A DNA stretch of 64,000 nt. It comes from Devosia sp. (lineage in GTDB: Bacteria > Pseudomonadota > Alphaproteobacteria > Rhizobiales > Devosiaceae). Below the pieces are notes generated by a model, which saw only the letters and a program-made list of their open reading frames with translations, did no database searches and was not told the DNA's origin. Below, in pieces: positions 17,970 through 29,420 of this stretch. A program made the position numbers and the translations under genes. The DNA lies in the NCBI RefSeq assembly GCF_017307495.1, contig NZ_JAFKHE010000012.1, positions 248,001 through 312,000 on the forward strand. Reading direction: 5' to 3'. Every line of letters starts with the position of its first letter. Within the stretch, counting starts at the first letter, position 1.

Positions 17970-19175
17970 TCAGCCCCAGTTGAGCGGGATCACGTCGACG
18001 ATCGCGCCCGGCGGCACGCCGGGGTCATCCTCCGGCACGACGATCAGCGCGTCGGCGAGAGCCAGCGAGGTCGAGTGGCTCGAATCCGTCTCGAAGATCG
18101 GCGTCACCTGCAGGTAGCCGATCTCGTTGCGGCTGAGGCTGGCCCGCATGTAGTGCCGGCGCGGCCCGTTGGGCGGCAGCCCCTGCAGCGTCGGCAGCGC
18201 GATGCGCGGCCAGAACGGATCGGTGTGGCCAACCATGGCCCGAAGCGTCGGCTTGAGGATGATCGTCGCCGTCACCAGCGCCGACACCGGATTGCCCGGC
18301 AGCCCGAACACCAGCGTCTTGCCGCGCGTCCCGAACATCAGCGGCTTGCCCGGCCGCATCCGCAGCTTCCAGAAGTCGAGCTGCACGCCGAGGTCGCGCA
18401 GCACCTCCTGCACATAGTCGCGTTCGCCCACGCTCGCACCGCCGGTGGTCACCAGCACGTCGACGCCGGCATCGAAGGCGCGGAGCAGCGCGGCCTCGAT
18501 CAGGCCCTTGTCGTCCTTGACGATGCCGAGGTCGATCACCTCCTCGGCATACGGCGACAGCATCGGCACCAGGCCATAGGAGTTGGACGCGATGATCTGG
18601 TCCGGACCAGGCAACGAGCCCGGCGGCACCAGTTCGTCGCCCGTCGCGACGATCGCAACGCGTGGCCTTCTGGTTACCTGTAGTTCCGGCCGGTTTGCCG
18701 AGGCCGCCAGGTTCAGCATGGCGGGCGTCAGCCCCACGCCGGCGGGGAGCAGTTCCGTGCCGCGCAGGAACTCGAAGCCCTGCCGGCGCACGCTCTGGCC
18801 GGGCTTGGGCACCTTCTCGAAGCTGATCTGGTTGCCCTTGGCGGTTGCCTCTTCCTGCATGATCACCGCATCGGCGCCGATCGGCATCGGCGCGCCGGTG
18901 AAGATGCGGACGCACTGGCCGTGCTCCATCATGCCCACGAAGCGCGCCCCGGCCTGCGATGTCCCGGCGAGCTTCAGCGGCCGACCGGGCACCACCTCGG
19001 CAGCGCGCACCGCGTATCCGTCCATGGCGCTCGCATCGAACGGCGGTTGGCTGTGCGTCGCAACGAGCGGCCTGGCCAGCACGCGCCCATGCGCCTTCGC
19101 CAGCGGCACCGTCTCGCTGCCCAGGGTCGGGAGCTTGCGGAAGATCCGCTCTATGGCCTCATCGACCGGCATCAT
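17970..19175 (-). CDS. moeA: Molybdopterin molybdenumtransferase MoeA
   Basis: Inserts molybdate into adenylylated molybdopterin, the last step of molybdenum cofactor synthesis. The 401-residue protein has the MoeA N-terminal domain with PFDASAMDGYA (about 45-55), the MoCF-binding domain with VTTGGASVGERDYV and GLPGNPVSA, and the short C-terminal MoeA_C domain. The start overlaps the moaC stop (ATGATG; the second ATG at 19172 is equally possible). It ends the ppiD-trp-moaC-moeA run, just upstream of the lexA control region. Confidence 0.95.
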   Translation of the reverse strand: MMPVDEAIERIFRKLPTLGSETVPLAKAHGRVLARPLVATHSQPPFDASAMDGYAVRAAEVVPGRPLKLAGTSQAGARFVGMMEHGQCVRIFTGAPMPIGADAVIMQEEATAKGNQISFEKVPKPGQSVRRQGFEFLRGTELLPAGVGLTPAMLNLAASANRPELQVTRRPRVAIVATGDELVPPGSLPGPDQIIASNSYGLVPMLSPYAEEVIDLGIVKDDKGLIEAALLRAFDAGVDVLVTTGGASVGERDYVQEVLRDLGVQLDFWKLRMRPGKPLMFGTRGKTLVFGLPGNPVSALVTATIILKPTLRAMVGHTDPFWPRIALPTLQGLPPNGPRRHYMRASLSRNEIGYLQVTPIFETDSSHSTSLALADALIVVPEDDPGVPPGAIVDVIPLNWG

Positions 19176-19636
19176 CGGCGGAACTCTCCCGACTTGCCGC
19201 CCGACTTCTCCTCGAGCTGAACCATGGCGATCCGCATCGCCCGGTCGTGCGACTTGGCCATGTCGTAGAGCGTGAGCGCCGCGACCGAAGCCGCCGTCAT
19301 CGCTTCCATCTCGACGCCGGTCTGGGCCGTCGTTTCAGCCGTGGCCGTCACCAGCAGAGCAGGGCCCTCGCCGGTGATCTCGACGCTGACGCTGGTCAGC
19401 GGGATCGGGTGGCAGAGCGGGATCAGTTCCGACGTCTTCTTGGCCGCCATGATGCCCGCGACGCGCGCCACGGCCAGCGCGTCGCCCTTCTTGAGCGTGC
19501 CGCCGAGTATCAGCGCCACCGTCTCGGGCCTGGCCTCGAGCCGGGCCGTCGCCACGGCGCGTCGGCGCGTCACCGCCTTCTCGCCGATGTCGACGATATG
19601 GGCTTCCCCACGCTGGTTGAGGTGGGTGAGGGCCAT
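19172..19636 (-). CDS. moaC: Cyclic pyranopterin monophosphate synthase MoaC
   Basis: Converts the MoaA product to cyclic pyranopterin monophosphate in molybdenum cofactor synthesis. The 154-residue protein shows the family motifs MVDIGEK-like IVDIGEKAVTRR, KKTSELIPLCHPIPL and GVEMEAMTAASVAALTLYDM. It follows trpC with a two-base gap and overlaps moeA. MoaA is not in the window. Confidence 0.96.
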   Translation of the reverse strand: MALTHLNQRGEAHIVDIGEKAVTRRRAVATARLEARPETVALILGGTLKKGDALAVARVAGIMAAKKTSELIPLCHPIPLTSVSVEITGEGPALLVTATAETTAQTGVEMEAMTAASVAALTLYDMAKSHDRAMRIAMVQLEEKSGGKSGEFRR

Positions 19637-19638
19637 CG

Positions 19639-20430
19639 TCAGCCTCGCAGCAAGGTCATCGTCGCGGCAGCCACGTCATCCTGCCGCATCAGGCTCTCGC
19701 CCACCAGGAACGTGCCGATCCCGGCCTTCTCGAGGCGCAGCAGGTCGGCATGCGTGTTGACGCCGCTCTCGGACACCAGGTGCACGCCCTCCGGCACCCC
19801 GCCGGCGAGCGTCACCGAGGTATTGAGCGTCGTCTCGAACGTCCTCAGGTTGCGGTTGTTGATGCCGATGAACTCGGCATTTAGCCCCAGCGCCCGGTCG
19901 AGCTCGATCTGGTCATGCACCTCGACGAGCGCGTCCATGCCCCACTCCTCGGCCGCATCGAGCAGGTAGCGCGCCGTGTCGTCGGTCACCGCCGCGAGGA
20001 TGATGAGGATGCAATCCGCGCCCCAGGCCCGGCTTTCGGCCACCTGGTAGGTCTCGAACAGGAAGTCCTTGCGCAGCACCGGCAGGCGCGTGGCGTTGCG
20101 CGCCTCGAGCAGGTAGCCCGGCGCGCCCTGGAAGCTCGGCCGGTCGGTCAGCACCGACAGGCACGCCGCGCCGCCCAGCTCATAGGCCCGCGCGATCTCT
20201 GCCGGGTTGAAGTCGGGGCGGATCAGGCCCTTGGACGGGCTCGCCTTCTTCACCTCGGCGATCAGCGCGAACTGGTTCTCGGCGCGCTTCTTCTTGAGCG
20301 CGGAGAGGAAGCGCCGAACCGGGGGCGCGTCATGCGCCTCGGCCACCACCTCGTTCCACGGCCTCAAGGTCTTGGCCGCCGCGATCTCCTCGCGCTTGTA
20401 GACTTCGATCTTGGAGAGGATGTCGGACAT
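19639..20430 (-). CDS. trpC: Indole-3-glycerol phosphate synthase
   Basis: Closes the indole ring in tryptophan synthesis (CdRP to indole-3-glycerol phosphate). The 263-residue (beta/alpha)8 protein contains [12 protein letters not shown] near residue 50, LRKDF near 115 and [12 protein letters not shown] near 185, the expected catalytic regions. ATG 20430 follows the trpD stop by one base (TGACATG). It is a stand-alone TrpC, not fused to TrpF. Confidence 0.96.
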   Translation of the reverse strand: MSDILSKIEVYKREEIAAAKTLRPWNEVVAEAHDAPPVRRFLSALKKKRAENQFALIAEVKKASPSKGLIRPDFNPAEIARAYELGGAACLSVLTDRPSFQGAPGYLLEARNATRLPVLRKDFLFETYQVAESRAWGADCILIILAAVTDDTARYLLDAAEEWGMDALVEVHDQIELDRALGLNAEFIGINNRNLRTFETTLNTSVTLAGGVPEGVHLVSESGVNTHADLLRLEKAGIGTFLVGESLMRQDDVAAATMTLLRG

Positions 20431-20431
20431 G

Positions 20432-21448
20432 TCAGCCGTTCGAAACCGCGATGAGTTTGTCGAGAGTTGCCTTGGCACGGCCGGAATCGATCTCCCGTGC
20501 CGCGAGGTCTGCACCCAGCTTCAGCGTATCGGCGCGGCCGGCCACGATCAGCGCCGCGGCGGCGTTGAGCAGCACCACGTCGCGATAGGGATCCTTCACG
20601 CCGTCGAGCAGCGCGCGCAGCCGCCCGGCATTGTAGGCGGGATCGGCGCCCTTCAGGTCGGCGATGGTCGCCCGGGGCAGGCCCGCATCCTCGGGCTTGA
20701 TCTCGAAGCTGCGCAGGTCGCCGCGCTTGATCGACGCGACGAAGCTCGGGCCCGTCGTCGACAGCTCGTCCAGCCCGTCGGCGCCATGCACGACCCAGGC
20801 CGAGATGGCGCGGTTCGCCAGCAGCGCGGCCGCCACCGGCTCCACCCATTTCTTGTCGTAGACGCCAAGCATGTAGCGCCGCGCCCCGGCCGGGTTCGAC
20901 TGCGGACCGAGCAGGTTGAACATCGTGCGGGTGCCCATTTCCATGCGCGTCGGGCCGACATGCTTCATCGCCGGATGGTGGGCCGGCGCGAACATGAAGC
21001 CGATCCTGGCCTCGCGGATGCACTGGCTGATCTTGTCCGGCCCGATGTCGATCTTGATCCCGAGCGCCTGCAGCACGTCCGACGCACCGGACTTCGAGCT
21101 CAGCGCGCGGTTGCCATGCTTGGCAACCGGCACGCCTGCCGAAGCCGTGACGATCGAGGCTGCGGTCGAGATGTTGAGCGTCTCCGCTCCGTCGCCACCC
21201 GTGCCGACGATATCGATCGTGCCCTCGGGCTCGTCGACCTCGACCGGCACCATCTTCTCGCGCAGGATCGACACCGCGGCGGCGATTTCGCCCACCGTCT
21301 CGCCCTTTACCCGCATGCCCATGAGGAACGCGCCGATCTGGCTCGGCGTCGCACCGCCCTCCATGATCGTCGACATCACCGCGCGCATTTCCTCGCCGGT
21401 GAGGTCCTGGCGCGACGCGATCTTGTTGAGAGCCGCCTTGATTTCCAT
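20432..21448 (-). CDS. trpD: Anthranilate phosphoribosyltransferase
   Basis: Transfers phosphoribose from PRPP to anthranilate. The product of 338 residues contains the PRPP-binding [14 protein letters not shown] (about residues 80-93), the [17 protein letters not shown] segment and [12 protein letters not shown]. The ATG at 21448 shares its first base with the trpG stop codon (TGATG) and has AAGAAGG upstream; a GTG one codon earlier is an alternative start. Confidence 0.96.
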   Translation of the reverse strand: MEIKAALNKIASRQDLTGEEMRAVMSTIMEGGATPSQIGAFLMGMRVKGETVGEIAAAVSILREKMVPVEVDEPEGTIDIVGTGGDGAETLNISTAASIVTASAGVPVAKHGNRALSSKSGASDVLQALGIKIDIGPDKISQCIREARIGFMFAPAHHPAMKHVGPTRMEMGTRTMFNLLGPQSNPAGARRYMLGVYDKKWVEPVAAALLANRAISAWVVHGADGLDELSTTGPSFVASIKRGDLRSFEIKPEDAGLPRATIADLKGADPAYNAGRLRALLDGVKDPYRDVVLLNAAAALIVAGRADTLKLGADLAAREIDSGRAKATLDKLIAVSNG

Positions 21449-22044
21449 CACGCTGCCTTCTTGAGGTTGAAGTCCCGGGCCAGGTTCAGGAAGTTCTGCA
21501 GGATCGCGTGCCCGTTCTCGCTCGCGATGCTCTCGGGGTGGAACTGCACCCCATGGCTCGGGTAGCGCCGGTGCTGCATGCCCATGATCAGCCCGTCATC
21601 GGTCGACGCCGTGACTTCGAGCGTATCCGGCAGCGTCGCGGCCTTAACGATCAGCGAGTGATAGCGCGTCGCCTCGAAGCCCGAGTTGAGTCCGCGGAAC
21701 AGGCCCTTGCCGGTGTGGTTGATCTTGCTGGTCTTGCCATGCATCAACTCCGGCGCGCGGATCACCTCGCCGCCGAAAGCCTGGCCCAGCGCCTGGTGTC
21801 CCAGGCAGACACCGAGGATCGGCATCGTCGGTGCGAACCGCTCGATCAGCCCGAGGCAGATGCCGGCCGTGTCCGGCGTCGCCGGCCCGGGCGACAGCAC
21901 GATGGCGTCGGGCGCCATATCGGCGATCTCATCGAGGGTGATCTTGTCGTTCCGCCGCACCTCGCTCTCCGCGCCCAGTTCGCCAAGGAAATGGACGAGG
22001 TTGTAGGTGAAGCTGTCGTAGTTATCGATGACGAGAAGTCTCAT
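21448..22044 (-). CDS. trpG: Anthranilate synthase glutamine amidotransferase subunit TrpG
   Basis: Supplies ammonia from glutamine to TrpE. The 198-residue class I amidotransferase has the full triad: C80 (GVCLGHQ), H169 and E171 (GVQFHPES). It may also serve folate synthesis as PabA. The ATG at 22044 gives the conserved MRLLVIDNYDSF start; a GTG three codons upstream is less likely because it is only three bases from AAGGAG. A 178-base gap with a palindromic repeat separates it from trpE. Confidence 0.95.
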   Translation of the reverse strand: MRLLVIDNYDSFTYNLVHFLGELGAESEVRRNDKITLDEIADMAPDAIVLSPGPATPDTAGICLGLIERFAPTMPILGVCLGHQALGQAFGGEVIRAPELMHGKTSKINHTGKGLFRGLNSGFEATRYHSLIVKAATLPDTLEVTASTDDGLIMGMQHRRYPSHGVQFHPESIASENGHAILQNFLNLARDFNLKKAA

Positions 22045-22120
22045 TCCGGCCACTTGCTCCTTGCAGCCCTTCTATCACCGGGACCCTGCTGGTCTACCAC
22101 AGTATCCCGACTGACCACCG

Positions 22121-22208
22121 GGTCATTCCCGCGAAAGCGGGAACCTCCGTTTCGGTGTTAGCCTCGCCATCGAAAGAAGACATGGATTCCCGCTTTCGCC
22201 GGAACGAC
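22121..22208. repeat. REP-like palindromic element between trpE and trpG
   Basis: Two inverted arms (22122-22143 starting GTCATTCCCGCG, and 22186-22208 ending GGAACGAC) flank about 40 bases. The second arm has one interruption. It belongs to a family also seen at 30359, 38227, 42371 and 46376. It lies inside the trp run, where it could fold in the mRNA between trpE and trpG. Confidence 0.8.
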
Positions 22209-22231
22209 GGCGGTGAGGGTGACGCCACGGC

Positions 22232-23743
22232 TCATTGCCCGACCCTCGCCTCGCCGGCATAGCGCAGCGCTTCCTCGGCCGCGCTGAACAGCGCGCGCGC
22301 CTTGTTCTCACATTCGAGCTGCTCGAGCTCGGGTTTGCTGTCGGCCACAATCCCGGCGCCGGACTGCACGTAGATCTTGCCCTTCGACACGATCGCGGTG
22401 CGCAGCACGATACAGGTGTCCATCGTCCCGTCGGCGCCGAAATAGCCCACGCACCCGCCATAAATGCCGCGGCGCGACTTCTCCAGCTCGTCGATGATCT
22501 CCATCGCCCGCACCTTGGGCGCGCCGGACACCGTGCCGGCCGGGAAGCCGGCGGCCAGCGCATCGACGAAATCGTACTTGGGATCGAGCTCGCCCACCAC
22601 GTTCGAGACGATGTGCATGACGTGCGAGTAGTACTCGAGGAAGAACTTGTCCGTAACCTTGACGCTACCGATCTTGGCCACCCGGCCCACATCGTTGCGG
22701 CCGAGGTCCAGCAGCATGAGGTGCTCGGCCAGCTCCTTGGGATCGCTCAGCAGTTCGTCCGCCAGTTCCTTGTCGCGCGTCGGCGTCGCACCGCGCTTGC
22801 GCGTGCCGGCGATCGGGCGGATCGTCACCTGGCCCTTCTCGACCTTCACGAGGATTTCCGGGCTCGAGCCCGCGACGGCGAAATCGCCGAAATCCAGCAT
22901 GTACATGTAGGGCGAGGGGTTGGTCCGGCGCAGCGCCCGGTAGAGCGCCGTCGGCGGCAGCGTGAATTCCGCCTCGAAGCGCTGGCTCAGCACCACCTGG
23001 AAGATGTCGCCCGCCCGGATGTAGTCCTTGGCGTCCTCCACCATCCGCGCATACTCGGTCCTGGTGGTGTTGGACTTCACCTCGATCCTGTCGAGTTCCG
23101 GCGGCGCCGCGGTGTAGGGCAGGGTGCGTCCGAGCCGCGCCACCGCATCGTCGATGCGCGACTGCGCCGCTTCCCAGGCCTGCCGCGCCGTCACGCCGGC
23201 CCGCACATAGACCGGCGCCGTCAGGTAGAGCTCGTCCTTCAGCGTATCGAACACGGCCAGTACGGAGGGCCGCATCAGGATCGACTCGGGGAACCCCAGC
23301 TCGTCCTCGTGCCGGTCGGGCAGCACTTCCATCTGCCGGACCATGTCGTAGCCGAGATAGCCGTAGATGCCCGCCGCGGTGGAGGGCAGCCCTTCCGGCA
23401 CGTCGGCCTGGCTCTCCGCAACCAGCGCCCGCAACACCTCGAGCGGCGCCTTGCTCACCGGCTCGAAGGCCTCGGGCGTCAGCCCGGCGTTGCGGTTGAT
23501 GCTCGCCGCGCCCTTCACGACCCGGAGGATGATGTCGGGATCGAACCCGATCATCGAGTAGCGGCCGCGCGTCGCCCCGTCCTGCACGCTCTCGAGCAGG
23601 AACGTGTTCTTGCGCCCCTCGGCCAGCTTCAGGTAGGCGCCGATCGGCGTCTCCAGATCCGCCACCACGCGGCGGAAGACGATCTGGGCCCGGCCGGCAT
23701 CGTAGCCGGCCGCAAAGCCGCTGAACTGGCCGTCAGTACTCAT
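22232..23743 (-). CDS. trpE: Anthranilate synthase component I TrpE
   Basis: Makes anthranilate from chorismate with ammonia from TrpG. The 503-residue protein has the N-terminal feedback domain with LLESVQDG (the LLES tryptophan-binding motif near residue 49-52) and the chorismate-binding domain with RPIAGTRKRG, LMLLDLGRNDVGR and FPAGTVSGAPKVRAME. It is a separate protein, unlike the TrpE-TrpG fusion of Rhizobium. The ATG overlaps the ppiD stop codon. No leader peptide or attenuator is apparent, since ppiD immediately precedes it. Confidence 0.96.
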   Translation of the reverse strand: MSTDGQFSGFAAGYDAGRAQIVFRRVVADLETPIGAYLKLAEGRKNTFLLESVQDGATRGRYSMIGFDPDIILRVVKGAASINRNAGLTPEAFEPVSKAPLEVLRALVAESQADVPEGLPSTAAGIYGYLGYDMVRQMEVLPDRHEDELGFPESILMRPSVLAVFDTLKDELYLTAPVYVRAGVTARQAWEAAQSRIDDAVARLGRTLPYTAAPPELDRIEVKSNTTRTEYARMVEDAKDYIRAGDIFQVVLSQRFEAEFTLPPTALYRALRRTNPSPYMYMLDFGDFAVAGSSPEILVKVEKGQVTIRPIAGTRKRGATPTRDKELADELLSDPKELAEHLMLLDLGRNDVGRVAKIGSVKVTDKFFLEYYSHVMHIVSNVVGELDPKYDFVDALAAGFPAGTVSGAPKVRAMEIIDELEKSRRGIYGGCVGYFGADGTMDTCIVLRTAIVSKGKIYVQSGAGIVADSKPELEQLECENKARALFSAAEEALRYAGEARVGQ

Positions 23744-25617
23744 TGGACCGTGCCGGTATTCAGCAGTTGGCTCATGACCTGCTGGTTGATGCGCAGGCCG
23801 GCATCGCTCTTCAGCCCGGCGAGCAGCGCCTGGTAGACGCTCTCGCGAGTCGTGTCCTCGACATACTGCTTGGCCTGCGGCGTGGCGTCGGCGGCCGCCT
23901 GAACCACTTCGGCCACCTTGAAGACCACATGGTCGCCGTCGCCGTTCACTGCCGACCCGAAGTGATCGGGCCCGCCGTTGAACACCTCGTTGGCGACCGC
24001 CTGGTTCAGCACCGGCGTGCCGTCGCCCGAGCGCTTCAGCGGCTGGCTCAGGGTCGGGAACTGGCCAACCTCGCTGGCGACGTCGGCGATCGACTTCCCG
24101 GCCTTGAGCTCGTCCAGCATCTTGGCGACCTGCGCCGTCATCGCCTCTTCGGTCTTGGCATTGGTCCAGGCCGTCTTCACGGCGTCGCGAACCTCGTCCA
24201 GCGACTGGTCGCGCGCGTCCTGGACGCTCTTCAGGTCGAAGAACATGGCGCGGTTCGAGCTGAGCGTAATGGTCGGCGACAGCTCGCCCTGCGTCGCGTT
24301 GAACACCGTCGTCGCGATCTTGCTGACATCGTCAGCCGACAGGTCGGGCTGCACCGGCAGCTCCGGCGCCCCCGGCGTCATCGCCAGGGTGAAGGTCTTC
24401 AGCCCGAAGCGGTCGGCGATCTCCGTGAGCGGCTTGAAGGCGGCGCGCAGTTCCTCGATCTGGTCGAGGATGTCGCCGTATTCGCTGCGCGCTTCGGCCA
24501 GTGCCAGCTGCTTGCGGATCGCGTCCTTCGAATCATCGAGCGAGACCTGGCCGCCCGCCTCGATCGCCGTCACGATCACCGCCCGCTTGGCGCCGATGCC
24601 CTCGATGATGGTGTAGTCGTTGGCCGCTTTGAGGCCGAACGCGGCGTCCGCCAGGGACGAGTCGGTAACCTCGGCCTTGCTCAGCGTCCCCAGGATCGTC
24701 GGAGTGGCGCCGGTTGCCTTGAGCACATCGGCGATCGGCGTTGCCGCCGCCTGGCCGTCGGTGAAGGCCTTCTCGAGCTCCGGCGTCGTCAGCGCGACCT
24801 GCTCGATCGTGCGCTTCTCGATCTTGACCCGGCTGTCCTTGGTCCGCTCGTACTCGGCCGCGACCTGTTCGTCGGTGATGGTCTTGGTGCTTGCGATCAC
24901 GTCCGGCGACAGCGCCAGCAGCTCGACATTGCGCGTCGGCTTGGTGCGGAAATCGGCCTGGTGGTCCTTCAGGTAGGTCGCCAGTTCGTCCTCGGTGGGT
25001 TCGGCCACCGACGGCAGCGTCTGCGCATTGAGCACGAAATAGTCGATGGACCGGGTGTCGGCCGCATAGCGGTTGATGATGTCGACCGCCGTCGCCGAAA
25101 CCGGCACGCCCGCCAGCAGGCCGCTGACCAGCTGCTGGCGCCGCGCGGCCCGGGTCTGGAGGTCGAAATACTCGGCCTCGGTATAACCGCTCTGCTGCAG
25201 CGCCCGGACGAACGTCGCGCGGTCAAACTGGCCGAGGGCGCTCGCGAAGTTGGGGTCCTCGCGCAGCATCTTGCTCAGCCGGTCCTCGGAAACCCCGATC
25301 CCCATGTCGGTGGCGAACTTGTTCACCGCCGCCTCGCCGGACAACCGGTCGATCACCGCGCCGGGCACGCCCAGCGAGATCGCTTCCTCCAGCGTCGGGA
25401 CGCGGCCGAACCGCTGCGCCAGCGCGTTGATCTGGCTGTCGTAGGCGCGCTGGTAGTCCTTGATGGAAATGTCCTGCCCCGCGACGGTCGCTACCGTGCT
25501 TGACCCGAACTGCAGGATGACGTTCGAGATACCGAAACCGGCCAGGCCGATCAGCAGAAAGACCCCCAGAATCTTGCCGAACCAGGTGGTCGTGAGATGG
25601 CGCAAACCTTCGAGCAT
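23740..25617 (-). CDS. ppiD: PpiD/SurA-type periplasmic folding chaperone
   Basis: Membrane-anchored periplasmic chaperone of the PpiD family. The 625-residue protein has a short cytoplasmic N-terminus, one membrane anchor (about residues 14-36), a SurA_N-type chaperone domain (about 40-200) and a long C-terminal part where the parvulin domain would be; strong parvulin motifs are not obvious, so isomerase activity is uncertain. It heads the minus-strand trp-moa run, and its stop overlaps the trpE start. It is divergent from tpiA with a 134-base gap that must hold both promoters. Confidence 0.88.
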   Translation of the reverse strand: MLEGLRHLTTTWFGKILGVFLLIGLAGFGISNVILQFGSSTVATVAGQDISIKDYQRAYDSQINALAQRFGRVPTLEEAISLGVPGAVIDRLSGEAAVNKFATDMGIGVSEDRLSKMLREDPNFASALGQFDRATFVRALQQSGYTEAEYFDLQTRAARRQQLVSGLLAGVPVSATAVDIINRYAADTRSIDYFVLNAQTLPSVAEPTEDELATYLKDHQADFRTKPTRNVELLALSPDVIASTKTITDEQVAAEYERTKDSRVKIEKRTIEQVALTTPELEKAFTDGQAAATPIADVLKATGATPTILGTLSKAEVTDSSLADAAFGLKAANDYTIIEGIGAKRAVIVTAIEAGGQVSLDDSKDAIRKQLALAEARSEYGDILDQIEELRAAFKPLTEIADRFGLKTFTLAMTPGAPELPVQPDLSADDVSKIATTVFNATQGELSPTITLSSNRAMFFDLKSVQDARDQSLDEVRDAVKTAWTNAKTEEAMTAQVAKMLDELKAGKSIADVASEVGQFPTLSQPLKRSGDGTPVLNQAVANEVFNGGPDHFGSAVNGDGDHVVFKVAEVVQAAADATPQAKQYVEDTTRESVYQALLAGLKSDAGLRINQQVMSQLLNTGTVQ

Positions 25618-25751
25618 CGAAACAAATCCAACAACGTCCGCCTCCCCGGCGGGCGGCGGATACTAGACAGGGTCGAGTTTGTGCCGCAAGGCACATCAGG
25701 AGGCGGGGTTATGGCAATCTCCCGCAATAGGCAAGCACAAGGAGAGTCACG

Positions 25752-26507
25752 GTGACCGCACCCATTACCCCGCTGATCGCTGGCAACTGGAAGATGAACG
25801 GCACCAGCGTCTCGCTGGGTGAGGTCCGGAACCTGGCCGACAGGCTTGCCGCAGGCACCCCGCCGCGCTGTACCATCGTCATCTGCCCGCCCGCGACGCT
25901 GCTCGAGCGCCTGAGCGAAATCGCCGGTCCGGCCGGCATCGTCACCGGCGGTCAGGACTGCCACACCGCCACCTCCGGGGCCCATACCGGCGACGTCAGC
26001 GCCGCGATGCTCGCCGATGCCGGGGCCCAGTATGTCATCGTCGGACACTCCGAGCGCCGCACCAACCACGCCGAATCCGACGTGACGGTCCGCCTCAAGG
26101 CGCTTGCCGCCATGGCCGCCGACCTCATCCCCATCATCTGCGTGGGCGAGACGGAAGCCGAGCGCGATGCCGGCGAGGCTGGCAGCGTCGTCGTCGACCA
26201 GATCGCCGCGTCGATTCCCGCCGAGTGGACGGGCAAGGGGATCGTCGTCGCCTACGAGCCGGTCTGGGCCATCGGCACCGGTCGCACGCCCACCTCCGCC
26301 GACATCGCGCAGATGCACCTGACCATCCGCCGTGAGCTCGAAACCCGCTTCGGCGAGCGCGGCAGCGCCGTCCGCATCCTCTATGGCGGGTCGATGAAAC
26401 CCTCCAACGCCGCCGAGATCCTGGCCATCGCCAACGTCAATGGCGGCCTCGTGGGCGGCGCAAGCCTCTTGGCAAACGACTTCCACGCCATTATCTCGGC
26501 GGTCTGA
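25752..26507 (+). CDS. tpiA: Triosephosphate isomerase
   Basis: Interconverts dihydroxyacetone phosphate and glyceraldehyde 3-phosphate. The 251-residue barrel has all key residues: N12 and K14 (GNWKMNG), H99 (VGHSERR) and E169 (AYEPVWAIGTG), and the phosphate-binding YGGSM near the C-terminus. The start is GTG 25752 with AAGGAGAG seven bases upstream. It would process the triose phosphate made by DgoA elsewhere in the window. Confidence 0.97.
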   Translation: MTAPITPLIAGNWKMNGTSVSLGEVRNLADRLAAGTPPRCTIVICPPATLLERLSEIAGPAGIVTGGQDCHTATSGAHTGDVSAAMLADAGAQYVIVGHSERRTNHAESDVTVRLKALAAMAADLIPIICVGETEAERDAGEAGSVVVDQIAASIPAEWTGKGIVVAYEPVWAIGTGRTPTSADIAQMHLTIRRELETRFGERGSAVRILYGGSMKPSNAAEILAIANVNGGLVGGASLLANDFHAIISAV

Positions 26508-26630
26508 AGCACTGGACCTCGTCCAGCCACCGGCGATCCGGCCTGCCGAAAATGGCAGCGCATGACGCTGGCATTTGTGTTGGCGCGCGTGTAGAAGGCG
26601 CGCCAAACCGAAATCGAAAGCCTGGGTTCA

Positions 26631-27152
26631 ATGGCCACAGTATTGATCGTCGCCTATCTCATGATCGTGCTCGCGCTGATCGCAGTCATCCTGCTGCAGC
26701 GCTCCGAGGGCGGCGGTCTGGGCATGGGCTCAGCCAACTCGACCGGCCTGATCTCGGTGCGCGGCACCGCCAACCTGCTGACCCGCACCACTGCCATCCT
26801 CGCGGCGCTGTTCTTCGCCTCGGCCATCGGCCTCACCATCCTCACGGAAATCGATCGCGGCGGCACGAGCACCATCCTCGAGCGCGCTGCCCAGCAGACC
26901 GGTACGCAGCCGACCACCGTGCTCGACGCGATCCAGCAGATGCAGAAGCAGACCCAGGGCAGCGACCTGCCGGTCCCGGCCCCCGCCGCTCCGGCTCCGA
27001 CCGACACCACCGCTCCGGCGGCCCCGGCGGCCGGCACGACTCCTGCGGCCCCGGCTGCCGGCGCAACGACGACGCCGGCGCCGGCCGCGTCGGATCTGCC
27101 GGTGCCTGCGGCGCCGGCAACGACCGAGCAACCTGCGGCGCCCGCCAACTGA
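26631..27152 (+). CDS. secG: Preprotein translocase subunit SecG
   Basis: Small subunit of the SecYEG channel. The first 85 residues hold the two membrane helices and the conserved cytoplasmic loop (LLQRSEGGGLGMG). The rest, to residue 173, is a low-complexity tail rich in alanine, proline and threonine, with two copies of SDLPVPA. Such tails are common in alphaproteobacterial SecG. The gene is 123 bases after tpiA and is closed by a strong terminator. Confidence 0.93.
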   Translation: MATVLIVAYLMIVLALIAVILLQRSEGGGLGMGSANSTGLISVRGTANLLTRTTAILAALFFASAIGLTILTEIDRGGTSTILERAAQQTGTQPTTVLDAIQQMQKQTQGSDLPVPAPAAPAPTDTTAPAAPAAGTTPAAPAAGATTTPAPAASDLPVPAAPATTEQPAAPAN

Positions 27153-27175
27153 GGCCGCCGCGACAGCGAACCGGG

Positions 27176-27207
27176 GAAGGGGATGGCAACATCCCCTTCT
27201 TCTTTTT
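27176..27207 (+). terminator. Intrinsic terminator after secG
   Basis: A perfect 10-bp stem (27176-27185 with 27190-27199) on a GCAA tetraloop is followed by a T-rich tail ending TTTTT. It lies 24 bases after the secG stop codon and isolates pyrG. Confidence 0.9.
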
Positions 27208-27275
27208 GTGTGGGGGCCCTGCCAGACGTGATCGGCGGCGCCCTTGAGAATCAGAACTTCGACCGGATAGGATAA

Positions 27276-28909
<1,634 letters not shown>

Positions 28910-28910
<1 letters not shown>

Positions 28911-29407
28911 TGCAACTCCGTACGGCGCGGCTTGTCCTCAGGCGCGCCGTTCCGTCCGATCTTGCCGCGTTTCACGCGATCCTGTCGTCGCCCCGGGCGA
29001 TGCGCTACTGGTCGACCTTGCCGCACCAGTCGATGGCGGTTACCGAGGCTTGGTTCGAGCAGCAGTTCTTCAGCGGCGATCCGGCCCGCGACGAGTGGGT
29101 CATCGCGCAGGACGACAAGGTCGTCGGCAATATCGGCATCTGGAACATGCCAGAGTTCGGCTTCATCCTGCATCCCGACGCTTGGGGCAGGGGGATCGGC
29201 ACCGAGGCAGCCACGGCCTTTCTTCGCTACGCCTTTGCAACGCACCCGATCGACGGCATCACTGCCGACGTCGATCCGCGCAACGCCGCTTCCCTGGCCC
29301 TGCTGCACAAGCTGGGCTTTGTCGAGACAGGCAGGGCCGAACATACCTTCCTTGTCGGCAGCGAATGGTGCGACAGTGTCTATCTGATGCTGCCGCGTGC
29401 TGCCTGA
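28910..29407 (+). CDS. GNAT-family N-acetyltransferase
   Basis: The 165-residue protein has a complete RimJ/RimL-type GNAT fold: MQLRTARLVLRRAVPSDLAAF at the start, the acetyl-CoA loop WGRGIGTEAATAFL near residue 85-100, and DPRNAASLALLHKLGFVETG near 125-145. The target is unknown. The ATG at 28910 shares a base with the pyrG stop codon, so translation is probably coupled. A longer in-frame extension would lie inside pyrG and is rejected. Confidence 0.88.
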
Positions 29408-29420
29408 TCAGGAGTTCCCC

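Noticed and set aside
23700..23760. Tryptophan attenuator with leader peptide before trpE
   Set aside because: The trpE start overlaps the ppiD stop codon, leaving no room for a leader peptide with tandem Trp codons.
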